From the NCBI RefSeq assembly GCF_014898055.3, contig NW_023601433.1, positions 21,441,641 through 21,505,640 of the forward strand: a stretch of 64,000 nucleotides of DNA, given 5' to 3'. This document shows positions 12,106 through 22,062 of the stretch, piece after piece. The position numbers and the translations under genes are program-made. The notes beneath the pieces were generated by a model. The model had not been told where the DNA came from. It made no database searches and saw only the letters and a list, made by a program, of their open reading frames with translations. Position 1 is the first letter of the stretch; each line of letters begins with the position of its first letter. The DNA is from Talpa occidentalis (taxonomy: Eukaryota; Chordata; Mammalia; Eulipotyphla; Talpidae).

Positions 12106-12835
12106 TCACCTGAGGGTTTCTTCAGAAAAGTGAATCCCTGGGTATCCTGCTACGATAGTTGGAGAAGAAGTCAGTAACATTAAAGTTTTTGTCTTTTTCT
12201 TAAATAAATGTTTCAGGTCCTTGATGGGTTCCAAGACCAATGGGATTTCATCTCTTGTCAGTTCTTTCTGGGGCTTTCTTAATTCTGGGGCTTTCTTAAT
12301 TCTTTCTGGGGCTTTCTTAATTCTGGAATGGTGTACCCAGGCTTTTATGCCTGCAAGTTTTAAAGAAGTGTATATGCTTAGTAAAACGTCACATGGACCA
12401 GTCTGTTTTTCTGACAGCTGGTTTTGGGCATCCCCACTCTGCCAAGTCTTCAGTAAGACTTCTCCAGGTCTGAAGGGATGCAATGGTTGATCAGGAGGCA
12501 TAGAGATTCTTGAGATTGCAAAGTTGTGAATCACTGCCAGAACCTCCTGGATAGGTTTCACATATTGTGTGATCCTGCAATCTTGTTCTGTTTCTGGAGT
12601 AGCTTTCAGAACTGAGGCCTGGAAGGGTCTTCTGAAGACAATTTCAAAGGGGCGTAATTGTAGCCCACTTCTAGGTGCCACTCTTATCCGGAGGAGGGCA
12701 AGGGATAGTACCTGGTCCCAATGCAGTTGTGTTTCTTGGCACAGTTTCACAGTTCAGTAGTTCAATGTTTTCTTTAAGGTATGGTTCAGTTTTTCAGTTT
12801 GTTCAGAAGACTGTGGTTGCCATGCAGCACAGCAG
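12106..12835 (-). pseudogene. ERV1-type integrase C-terminal remnant (pol)
   Basis: Integrase inserts viral DNA into the host genome. The open part (12750-12106) covers the end of the catalytic core, where a helix with LHWDQV and the LRPFEIVF block is visible, and then the GPY/F-like C-terminal domain ending in WVHHSRIKKAPE. Upstream, across an in-frame TGA near 12754, the frame continues with QSSEQTEKLNHTL, the end of the core. Everything before about 12835 (protease, RT, most of IN) is absent. A short internal duplication repeats RIKKAPE. This gammaretrovirus-like relic cannot encode a working enzyme. Confidence 0.85.
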
Positions 12836-12955
12836 CTTCCGGGGCTGGCAGGCTCCAGGAGACTCAGTGGGGTCAGAGGCAAACTGCACCTGATGCCCCT
12901 CAGCCAGGCTAGGTATAATAATTTAGGGGGCCTTGCTTCGAGGGCCCTGCTTCAC

Positions 12956-13174
12956 TTGTCTCTCAGTCAAATGGCTTTTCTGCATCAGAAGAAGCTGCTG
13001 CATTCTCTCTACATCCCCTACAATCTCAGCTTTGTGGATCTTCCTGAGATCTTTCTCTTGGACTTTGCTGTACCCTACCCGCCTTGAACTGACACCAGTG
13101 CGGAAAAGCTGTGGCTTGAGGAAGGGCGCACAGTGCCATTTGCTCTTCTTACTGAAGCCAATAATGCTCTTCAT
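12956..13174 (-). CDS. Candidate first coding exon, ANKRD26/ANKRD7/POTE-family ankyrin protein (gene or pseudogene)
   Basis: From an ATG at 13174 the minus strand encodes 73 residues: a basic start (MKSIIGFSKKSKW), then VGYSKVQEKDLRKIHKAEIVGDVERMQQLLL. The pattern 'RDKDL-KIHKAA-GDV-K-QQLLL' before the first ankyrin repeat is characteristic of ANKRD26, ANKRD7, ANKRD20 and POTE proteins. The frame stays open to a GTGAAG donor-like site at 12955-12950, about where exon 1 of this family ends. A CpG island lies directly upstream. No following ankyrin exon is seen; instead an ERV remnant starts about 120 bp further on. An upstream in-frame ATG (13204) also exists. It may be a live exon or a partial duplicate. 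Confidence 0.6.
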
Positions 13175-13289
13175 GGCCCAGCTGGTGAGCTTCAGACACC
13201 TCACCTCCCTCCCAGCTTTTCACTGGTTCCATAGCGGTGCTTATGGAGGAGCCAATGAGCCAAAGGCTTACAGAGGAGCAAACCCTAAC

Positions 13290-13950
13290 CAACGAAGGTT
13301 TGGAAACTTTCACTCCAGAAAGCTCACCACGCAACGCCAGTGCGCCTGAGCAGAGGCGAGTGGCCAGTGTGCCCGGAGCGCACGTGCGAGGCCGCGACAT
13401 TCAAATCTCAGCACCTGCTAGCAGCGCTGGGCTCTCCACCGCGCTGGAGCGGCTACCTGCCTGCGGTCCTTTGGCGTTGCCCGATGGATTGTGCCGGCGG
13501 TAACCTGGACCAGAACCCAGGGGAAGCCCGGGCCACACGCAGCGGGGACTCGTTCCTTGTCCGCACCCGACGCGACCGCGGGCTGGAGGCTGTAGCGAGC
13601 CGGGAGGAACCACGGCGGCCACGTGAGCGATGCAGAAAGGGGCGAGCCTCGGAGCCGGCAGCGGGGCAGATGGGCTGCAGGGCGGGGAGGACGCACAGCA
13701 GGCGCAAGGCTGGAGAGGTGGCGCGGAGGGGCCTGTGGGCCGCCGCAGGCCTCAGGGGAGCCGGGAGCACACCCAGTCGCCGGGCAAACCCCCGCGGTCT
13801 GATCGCCCGAGCCTGGGAGCGCAGGGGCATCCCACGGAGTCGCCGCATAGGGAGGGCGCTGGGATCCCCTCAGCCGGGTCCCGCCTCCATCACAGGCGGA
13901 TAAACGAGGAGCCGGCCCGCCGCGGTCCACTGCTCCACCTGCAGGGAATT
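13290..13950. promoter_or_regulatory. CpG island upstream of the ankyrin-family exon
   Basis: A sharp rise in GC and CpG density runs from about 13290 to 13950, with overlapping long open frames on both strands that are typical artefacts of GC-rich DNA. It lies just 5' of the minus-strand ANKRD26-like exon, where a CpG-island promoter and 5' UTR would be. Preserved CpGs suggest it is, or recently was, unmethylated in the germ line. Confidence 0.75.
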
Positions 13951-15088
13951 GGAGGGATAGACCTGAGCCCCTGCCGACCTTCCCATGGATGTCAGCGAAA
14001 GGGCTCTTGAGACGCTCTGGTCAGGACTGATGAGAGGACTCCACAGACTCTGGAGAGGGAAGGCGAGGAATCTGTTGATTAGGGAATAAGCAAAGAGCTC
14101 TCTGGGGAGGCCTCCTTGGGCATGAGAGTGGAGGGTTCAGGACTGAGCTTGGAGAACAAAGGTATTAAATTGTACTGGCTGAGAAAGTAAGAACTGTGAC
14201 TTGGCCAAAGTCCATGTGCTGTTGCTTGATGTGCGGCCAGTCAGCTGCTGCAGAGGATGGTGCAGGCCCCTGACCGTGTCCAGGTGAGCATTTCATGGAC
14301 ACTATGTGAACCTGTCTGGCCTCAAGGTCTGTGACTCTTCTGGGTCTGCAACTCCCTTATTTCCCAGCAACTTGATAAAGCTGTGGAAAAAGAGCTCAGA
14401 AATAGCAAAAACAAAAAAAAAAAACCACCAACAAAAAAATAACCAGACATTTCTGACAGCAGGTGCCCTGGCCTAGAGTCAGCAGGTCTTTTAACCTGTT
14501 GTTTGCCAGCTTTGATGACCCCCTGTATGTCACTGGGGCAGGCCACTACAACATCCCACCCCTGTGGGCAGCTGGGGCAAAGCCTGCTGGGTCATCAGTT
14601 CTAAGCCCAGGGAAGACCAGACGTGAAGGGGAGTAGAGGGCGCAATCAAGAGTAGAGCCTTCAGAGCTGAGTGCGGGCACACATGCAGCCAGGGAAGAAC
14701 TCACGGCAGATGGGCACCAGGAAAACTCACTGGGTTCCCATCACAAAAATTGCAAGTGTGTCCAGTGCCCATGTCTGGGGACTGGAGCCTCAGCTAGCCC
14801 TAGATCCTACCCAGGGTCCTGCCTGCCAGCGGGGCCAATGCCAAGTAACCCCTGTCATGGGGAATGGGGGTGTGTCCTCATCCATCCTTCCATTCGTCTA
14901 CCAGGTCCTATCCAGCAGTCATGTCTCCAGAAAGTTCCCCATGTGACCACACGCACTTTCCAGGATGACTTCATGCTGATAGTGTTAGGTGCATGAGAAA
15001 TGAGATAGTTTGAAAGTCGTGGTAAAAATTTCTTTCTCACTGTTTTAATTTGTCAACTGTCTTTACAAAGAAACCAGCTTTGTACCAC
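13951..15088. other. Intergenic, nothing recognised
   Basis: Mixed-composition sequence upstream (minus sense) of the CpG island. Short frames such as 14671-14946 show no family motif. An A-rich stretch lies near 14405-14440. Confidence 0.45.
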
Positions 15089-15089
15089 A

Positions 15090-15136
15090 ATTCTTGTATA
15101 AATAAAAAATAAAAAAGAAATCTTAAAAAAAAAAGA
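15090..15136 (+). mobile_element. 5'-truncated SINE tail
   Basis: Only the last part of the SINE (ATTCTTGTATAAATAAAAAAT...AATCTTAAAAAAAA) is present. It is flanked by AAAGAAACCAGCTTTG on the left and the similar AAAGAAATCAACTTTA on the right, so this is a short insertion event and not a later deletion. Confidence 0.7.
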
Positions 15137-15353
15137 AATCAACTTTATCCATTTAGATTAAAAAAAAATTCCCCAAAGTTAAGCACAAATTCAAAATATC
15201 ACCTTGGTATCTGCTGTAAATTACAAAACACAATGTTAGCAATATGAGTTCTAACAGTGACCAAAAACTTTGGTGGATAAAATGAAATTAGTAATGTGGA
15301 GTAGTCAGAAGTACAGTCTCAGAGTACCTCACTTTTAGAAACACTGTAGTTTT

Positions 15354-15623
15354 GGGCCTCCCTGGTGGCGCAGCGGGTTGAGTGCCATGCTGTGAAGCTG
15401 TCCACAGCCTCTGCAGTGCAGGTTCGATCCCAGCAGGCCGGCGAGAATCCCACATGGTGCGGCAGACCTCTCCTGTCTCTCCCACTGCTCCCCTCAGCGG
15501 TGTATTTCAGTCGTCTGCCTGTTCTGCTCCCTGTTCTGCCCCTAGTGAATCCTCTCACCCTCCTGCCCCTTTGGCCTGTATCCCAACTCTTGTATAAAAA
15601 ATGAATAAATCTTTAAAAAAAAA
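15354..15623 (+). mobile_element. tRNA-derived T+ SINE
   Basis: Full length, with GGGCCTCCCTGGTGGCGCAG (A box), GGTTCGATCCC (B box) and the end AATAAATCTTTAAAAAAAA. Target duplication AGAAACACTGTAGTTTT on the left, AGAAATACTGTAGTTTT on the right. Confidence 0.95.
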
Positions 15624-15629
15624 GAAATA

Positions 15630-16605
15630 CTGTAGTTTTATAGCACGTAAGCAAGAGACCCTTTGTACCTTCCTTCCTTACATTCTCTGACAACTCTGCT
15701 TATTCAAATTTTATGAGAGGATCTGAGAATTTATGACACTAAGAAGCACTGCTCTTAGAATCTCAAAAATCGGAAAAACATAGAAAGTGTTAAAAGTGAC
15801 AACTTCCCTTAGAGGGGGGAGGGGACACGTTGGTTATATAGTAATGAGCAGCCTATGAAATAAGCTGTAGGAATTATGAAAAGACTTCATCAAAATTTTT
15901 ATGACTGTGAAACTTTGGACACGTGAAGCCGATACTGCCAGCATGCCATTCTACCTGGTGGGCCGCAGGAATGGTCCCTCTCACTACCTTCTATTCTTAC
16001 ACTACTTAACTACGCTGGCGCTGCTTCCTTACTAGCAGGGTGGGTGAAAATCCAGCTCTTTGATCCTCCTGCTGCAGGACGTTGCTCCAGATGCGTCTGT
16101 GTCAGATGAGTGCCCAGGATGTGCTGAGGCAGACACTCACCTGGAAGCAGGACCATCCTTACCTGGTAGCTGATGCTGCACCACGAAGTTGACAGAATGT
16201 AAGTGTATATTCTGGGCAATAAGAGATGCGGAGGATGAGGAGCTGCCAGCCTGCACAAAAAGGTGGGAAGGCGGACAAAGCCATGTGTATTGGGGGTCAG
16301 GGCGAGTGTATTAGAGGGGTGCTGGGGGGCGACGGACTTTCAACCGCTCCCTTTGGTTGCTTGAGTATAGGGTTTCCATTTCTCCTAAGAAATCCAAAAC
16401 GGGCAGTGGATAGTCAGCTGGGCTCAGAAGTGGTATTGTAAGTGGTTTGCACATCTATTGACTTGTGACAAAAAGCTGATGGGGGTTGTTTGGAATGGGG
16501 TGAAGAGCAAGAGGGAGTGAGGTGAGCCACAGGGACGGGGACACAGCATCAGGGCTGCGTAAAGGGCTCCTCTGTTTCCTCTCCCTTTACAAACAGCTAA
16601 TTAGA
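15630..16605. other. Intergenic, nothing recognised
   Basis: Unique-looking sequence leading into the second CpG island. No exon, RNA gene or repeat was identified. Confidence 0.45.
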
Positions 16606-16609
16606 CATC

Positions 16610-17665
16610 AGTAGCCAAACCGAAGGGCTGCCCACCTCCCCCGAGGTTCCCCGGAGAATTCTAGCCCCCGGGGCACGGACTTCTGAGGCCTGGGGTTCCC
16701 AGAGCTGGCAAACCCGCCCGACCCACAACGGCTGCCCAGGAGGGGTGGGGGCGACAGGTCCGCCATCCGCTGCCGGGCTGGTTCCCACCGGGGGAGAATC
16801 TGGAGTCCCGCCTGCCCGAGGGGGTCCGCGCGCCCTCCGAGGCGGGGAGAGGGAGCCGCCCGCAGGGGACGCCGCGCCCCCTCATCTGCCCGGCGCGGGC
16901 AGCCGCGAGTCTGCCAAGCAGCGAAGCGTGAGCGGGGGTGACCTCCCAGCTCCCCGGGCTGTACGGGCGACACCAGGAGAATCCCGTTCTGTCCAGCAGC
17001 GCGGACCCCTGGGGAGCGACCCCGAGACTCGGGGAGGCTCGGGCAGGGGACGCGCCGGCAGGGGCGAGGTGGGGAGACGCGGGCCGCGGTGCGCGCGGCC
17101 GGGGCGAGACGTCCCCGCGCCCTGGGCGTGTCGCCCTCCGGGCCCCTCCGTCTGCCCGCGGGGACCCCGACGTCCCAACGCTCTGCCCCCGCTGCCCCGC
17201 GCCGCGCCGGCCCCCCCGCGCTCCCGGCGCTGACAGGGGCCCGCGCTGGGGCGCCCGGGGGAGACGCGGCTGCGCGCTGGGGGCGAGGGCGGCGGGGGGA
17301 GGCTCCGCGGGCGCCGTCCCGAGCCGGCTGCGGCGTCCGGGACACGTGGCCTCGGGCTTCGGCCCCGCGCGGTCGGCCGTGGAGCTCCCGCGGGCCCGAG
17401 CCCAGGGCCCGCTGCCCCCGGCGCTGTGGCGGGCGTCCTGCTCCCGCGCGGCCTCCCGTCGGGACCCCGGGGCCGTGTCTCTCACCCGCCGCGCGCGGAC
17501 GGGCGCGGGAAGACGGAAACGGCGCCTGGAGAGGCGCTGCCGCGCGGGGGGCTGCGGGGCCGGCGCCGCCGGCGGGAGCGGGAGCGGGAGCGGGCCTGGG
17601 GGGCGGCCGACGCGCGGCCCGCGCTGTGCGTGGGGTGGACGCTAAACGCCGTGCCCGGGCCACGC
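16610..17665. promoter_or_regulatory. Large CpG island without recognised gene
   Basis: About 1 kb of extreme GC and CpG density contains four GGGAGC units near 17573-17597. Open frames run on both strands (the largest, 351 aa, on the minus strand at 16608-17663), rich in Ala, Arg, Pro and Gly with no domain I know; open frames on both strands at once indicate composition, not coding. The right edge is abrupt, with AT-rich L1-flanking sequence from 17668. It may be the promoter and first noncoding exon of a gene outside the window, or an orphan island. Confidence 0.7.
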
Positions 17666-17829
17666 TAGGGTTATTAAAATATTTACTTTATAAACTTTAT
17701 TTTTTAAATTTTTGAATTCTTGTAATAGCACTTAGTTTAAAACACAATACATTGTACAGCTGTCCAAATGTTCTTTTTTATATACTTCTATTTTTGTTTT
17801 GAAAGTTTTAATTTTTAACTTTCAAGTCT

Positions 17830-18140
17830 TTTTAACTTTTTTATTCCAGTTTACTTATTTTTTTTTAAATTTTATATATATTTCTTACTTCATTTTTCAT
17901 TTTTGCACAATGTATGCATTTTCATCTCGGTTATAGTCCCCATACAATTCCCATCCCCCCTTGTTTTGATCCTACTCCATCCTCCCCCCTCCCCTGTAAA
18001 GAAAAAGAAAAATACCAGATGGTCTCACTCATAGCAGGAATTTAGAAACCCTAAATAAGGGACTAGGAAAAAGACTAATTATAATAAAGTAAAAATCAAA
18101 ATCAACAAGCAACTATAAACCAAACCTTTTACACTTTTTA
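17830..18140 (-). mobile_element. L1 3' end with 5' inversion (twin priming)
   Basis: 17830-17995 is an L1 3' UTR read on the minus strand: its reverse complement matches the plus-strand tail at 62380-62500, including AAAATGCATACATTGTGC. At about 17997 the strand flips and 17997-18130 is the end of L1 ORF2 plus the first part of the 3' UTR on the plus strand (GATGGTCTCACTCATAGCAGG). Head-to-head arrangement of adjacent L1 parts is the mark of twin-primed reverse transcription. Confidence 0.8.
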
Positions 18141-18309
18141 AAATCTAAGACACAAACATATTGGCCTATCCAGGTCATGACCATCAGTATCAGTGACAGC
18201 CCCTGTCACACGGGGGTCCTCAGTAACTTGCATGGAGCTGGCACCTCCTCTGGTAAAAATGTCTTCCGTAATCCGTCCGGGAGGACCTGCCTGAGCTAGA
18301 AGCTCTCCC

Positions 18310-18420
18310 ATGTTACCGCAGTCCTATTTACAATAGCCAAGTTGTGGAAGCAACCTCAGTACCCAAGGACAGAGGAGTGGGTTAAGATGTGGTGTACACA
18401 CACACACACACACACACACA

Positions 18421-18461
<41 letters not shown>

Positions 18462-18860
18462 CACACACATACACACTCACACATGACTATTACTCAGCTG
18501 TTTAAAAAAAATAATGAACTCTTGCCATGTGCAACAAAATGGCTAGAACTGGAATGAATTAGCTAAGTGAAATAAGCCAGGAAAAGACAGTTACAGGATG
18601 ATTTCACTCATATATGGAACACAGAAACAAAACTAGGAGTCAGATAACACCAAATCAAAAACAAACCCTAGAAATTTCCCTGTAAAACAGAGGCTACTAG
18701 GGGAGGGAGGATAAACCAGGAGCCAGAGCGCGGTGGTGGGGGGCTGCAGGTGGCAGGTGTGCTGTGGCCACACACAGCTGAAGAGGTGGACTCCTATATT
18801 TCTGAATAATATACAGTGTTGTAAACCAATGTTACCTTAAATTTAAAAGTTACAAAAGAC
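18310..18860 (+). mobile_element. Old L1 3' end with embedded microsatellite
   Basis: Sequence recognisably related to the end of L1 ORF2 (TTTACAATAGCCAAG, then TTTCACTCATATATGGAACAC) runs into a 3' UTR on the plus strand. It is more diverged than the two young L1 copies. A (CA)n(CT)n(CA)n microsatellite (18392-18484) has grown inside the region that encodes the C-terminus. Confidence 0.8.
18392..18484. repeat. (AC)n(TC)n(AC)n microsatellite
   Basis: A run of CA dinucleotides, then two CT runs, then interrupted CACA. Produces an artefactual Thr/His/Ser/Leu-rich open frame. Confidence 0.98.
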
Positions 18861-18869
18861 AAAAAAGTG

Positions 18870-18995
18870 TCATATCCACACAACAGGCTGTTATTCAGCC
18901 ATAAGAAAAGACAAAATGCTTCCATTTGCTGCAAAATGAAATGAGTTTGAGGAAATTATTTATGGTAAAGCAAGTGAGAAAGATTAAGACAGATA
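18870..18995 (+). mobile_element. Short old L1 fragment
   Basis: CAGGCTGTTATTCAGCCATAAG followed by CTTCCATTTGCTGCAAAATG resembles the 'TATTCAGCC...CATTTGC' end of ORF2 of an older L1 lineage on the plus strand. It lies directly after another L1 tail. Confidence 0.55.
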
Positions 18996-18999
18996 TTGG

Positions 19000-20290
19000 A
19001 AACTTACACAACACACTTCGATAAAGCAAAAATACTTCTAAAAACTAGCGGTCCTAAATAAGCTTTCAGTGGGGTTTCTGAGGTTAAAAGGAAGAGGAAG
19101 AACACAAAGGAATATATGAGATAGTGGTAGGGAATAACACAAAGTAATGCCCCCCCCCAAAGAAAATCATCCATTTTGTGGTCCTTTTTAACGTTCCCCA
19201 AATGATTATTTCTAGGTGGATTCTAGGACAGGGTGTGCATCTGGTGGGGAGGAGCTAGGTCTTAGCCTCTCATTAGCTGCAAGGGGGGAAGGTGGGAAAG
19301 TACTTTTCTGGCTTCTACTTTGGGGGGAAAGGTAAAATGGAGGAAATTCCTCAAACATAGGTAGTGTATCCAAAAGCTGCTGGTAGTCACAAGTTATGAC
19401 AAACATGACTCACAAAACCAACAGAATTAGGGTTTCAATATTTCCAAATGGCTATTTTTGCGCTTCTGATGATTATAAAGAATCACTGTAGAGTCACAGG
19501 TGATTTGATGAGAGGGCACCTTTAAAACTTCCTTAACCAATAATGTCTGCATCCTCGTAGGAAAGGGTCTCTGAAATACTGTCCAGTTTGACTGCAACAC
19601 TGCCTCTCAGCTGATTATTTCATATCCCTTGGAAGCAGAGTTCAAAGCTCTGCACTCAGTGGGTGGCTGCATAATTGTTTTAGTTCATTTGTTAAACATA
19701 ATTGTTTTTCCTCACTCCTGCCCTCCTCCTTTGATATATGCTCTGCAACTTGTTCCCTAATGGATATGATTAGTGCTCCCCACCGCGTGCAAGGGATGGG
19801 GGTATCACATCTATTACATTGTTAAGCTGGGACATGTCTCCATCTCCTGTTACAGGGACTTAGGCGTTTCCTCTGATACCCGGGGACTACATTGATGGGA
19901 GAGTTCTTTGAGAGCTTTCAAGCTAATTCTTATCTGTCACATACTAAATGAGAACTACGGAACAGGAAGGAAAATAGAGGGCACAGAGCAGGTAGGGTAC
20001 TGTGCAGTGTATGACATCCCCCCGCCTTCCCCCCATCCCACTGGCAGCAAGTGTTTAAACACAGATGTCCTAAGACAGGTCATGGACAGCCCTTGGCAGC
20101 AAGTCAGAACATATTCTTGGGAAGAGTAGTTACTCCTGTGGTCCCTTGAATCTTAGATATCCTTCTTCTAGAAACCTCAGTGTTTGGTAGACACTCATCT
20201 ACTCTTGTAGTGCTTTCTATATAATTGATATTCCCAACTCCAGGAGAATTAAAGAATATTAAACCCATGAGCTCTTAAGAGTTCAGGGAA
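19000..20290. other. Intergenic, nothing recognised
   Basis: Unique-looking sequence with no conserved exon or clear repeat. A short C run lies near 19149. Confidence 0.45.
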
Positions 20291-20294
20291 GATG

Positions 20295-20561
20295 GGCCTC
20301 CCCGATGGCGCAGCGGTTGTGTGCTGGGCTGCGAAGCTGTCCGCACCTCTGCAGTGCTGGTTCGATCTCAGCCAGCAAGGATCCCACATGGTGCACAGAC
20401 CTCTCCTGACGTGCCCGAAGCTCCCCTCAGCAGTGTACTTCATCGGTCTGCCTGTTCTGTTCCCCGCTCTGGCTCTGGTGAATTCTCTCTCCCTCCCGCA
20501 CATCTGGCCTGTACCCGGGTTCTTGTGTAAAATAAATAAATCTTTAAAAAAATAGAGAGAG
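20295..20561 (+). mobile_element. tRNA-derived T+ SINE
   Basis: Complete copy beginning GGCCTCCCCGATGGCGCAG and ending AATAAATCTTTAAAAAAATAG(AG)n. A perfect 17-bp duplication, AGAGTTCAGGGAAGATG, flanks it and indicates a fairly recent insertion. Confidence 0.95.
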
Positions 20562-20696
20562 AGAGTTCAGGGAAGATGCCAATGAGTCATTCTTCTCCTG
20601 GCCATATAACCTAGACTGATAATTCAGTTATATGTGACAGGTATTTAAGGTTAGATGGGCCAACATGGCTTAGACCCAGGACCCAAATAGGGTCTT

Positions 20697-20950
20697 TTTA
20701 TTTTTATTTATTTATGCATACAAGAACTGGGGTATAGGCCAGTGGTGCAAGGCATGAGAGGATGCACCAGAGACAGAGTAGGGAGCAGAACAGTCAATCT
20801 ACTGAAATACACTGCTGAGGGGAGCAATGGGAGAGACAGGAGAGGTCTGCTGTATACACCATGTGTGTCACCTCCCTGGCCGGGGATCAAACTTTGGCTG
20901 GCGATAGCTTGATAGTGCTGAGACTTTACCCTGTGCCACCAGGGAGGCCC
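20697..20950 (-). mobile_element. tRNA-derived T+ SINE
   Basis: Minus-strand copy with its tail at the left (TTTTTATTTATTTATG). Duplication CAAATAGGGTCTT at 20684-20696, repeated with one mismatch at 20953-20965. Confidence 0.94.
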
Positions 20951-21787
20951 CTCAAATAGAGTCTTGACCTATTTTCTGCTCCCATATTGAAAAGTGGTGC
21001 CCAGGGAATAGTCTACCTGGCCCAACTTAGCCTTACTCATCCCAAATAGATGATTTGTTCTATGTCCTCCTTTAGACATTTTATGGTTTGAGCTCTTATG
21101 TTTTAGCCTATGATCTATCTCTCTCTGGCATGAGAAGAGGATGGTGATTCTTATCCCCACACATATTTCCAGTGATGGAAATGCTCTCCAGCCAGTCTCA
21201 GAAAAGAGCCAGTCCAAGGTCTTTCCTGATGTCTTTCTTGCAATAATCTAGCACTGCTTTTTTTCTGACAGGTGGGAAATTATCCAAGAAACTGAAAGAA
21301 AATTCTCAAATTTAGCAATATTCTCTACTGAGTTTCCAGTCAGTTTTAATTGCATTCATGCATTCTATCCCTTCTTTTTTCAATAGCTTTTTGTAGACTA
21401 AATCAATTTACTATTTAAATTTGAGCCTGAAAAAAGCAAAAGACAACAAATTAAACCATTTATAAGAGTTCCGTTCAGTGTCTGTTCTTTTATTCCTAAC
21501 CCCCTGGTCTGATGAAGCTCCTATTTTTATGAGTGAAAACATACCAGGCACCTGGCCCCCGTTCTCTGTGCTAGAGTGTGTGAATGCCTTTCCCACACAA
21601 ACTGTGGATGTCGTAGGGAACAGAGCAGTCATGAATTTGATGACACAGCTGACTCAATGTGATGGCAACTTCACGAGAAGCCCTGAGACAGAAGCGCCCA
21701 GTTGCCTGTCCCAGCAGTTACACTGCTCCCAGATGCCTGTCCCCCCAGAAACAGTGTGAGGTAACAGTTACTTAATTATGTGTTGTT

Positions 21788-22048
21788 GTATTTTTTAAAA
21801 GATTTATTTATTTATTTATACAAGGCCAGATTCGTGGGAGGGTGAGAGGATTCACCAGAGCCAGAGGGGTTGCCTAACAGGAAGACTGATGAAATACACT
21901 GCTGAGGGGAGCAGCGGGCGCACAAGGAGAGTTCTGCACGCCATGTGGGACCCTCGCAGGCCCGTTGGAATCGAACTGGTGCTGCAGAGCAGCGCTGGGC
22001 TCAACCACCTGCACTGGGCTCAACCACCTGCACCACCAGGGGAGGCCC
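21788..22048 (-). mobile_element. tRNA-derived T+ SINE with internal duplication
   Basis: Minus-strand copy flanked by the perfect duplication AATTATGTGTTGTT (21774-21787 and 22049-22062). Near its 5' end a block of about 20 bp containing GGGCTCAACCACCTGCAC occurs twice in tandem, next to the A box. Confidence 0.94.
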
Positions 22049-22062
22049 AATTATGTGTTGTT

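Noticed and set aside
13340..13930. 170-190-codon frames on both strands
   Set aside because: Composition artefacts of the CpG island upstream of the ankyrin-family exon.
16608..17663. 351-codon minus-strand open frame
   Set aside because: It lies in a CpG island where all frames are unusually open. It is rich in Ala, Arg, Pro and Gly with no domain, and competing long frames occur on the plus strand.
18342..18557. 71-codon frame with Thr-His and Leu-Ser repeats
   Set aside because: Translation of a microsatellite within an old L1.
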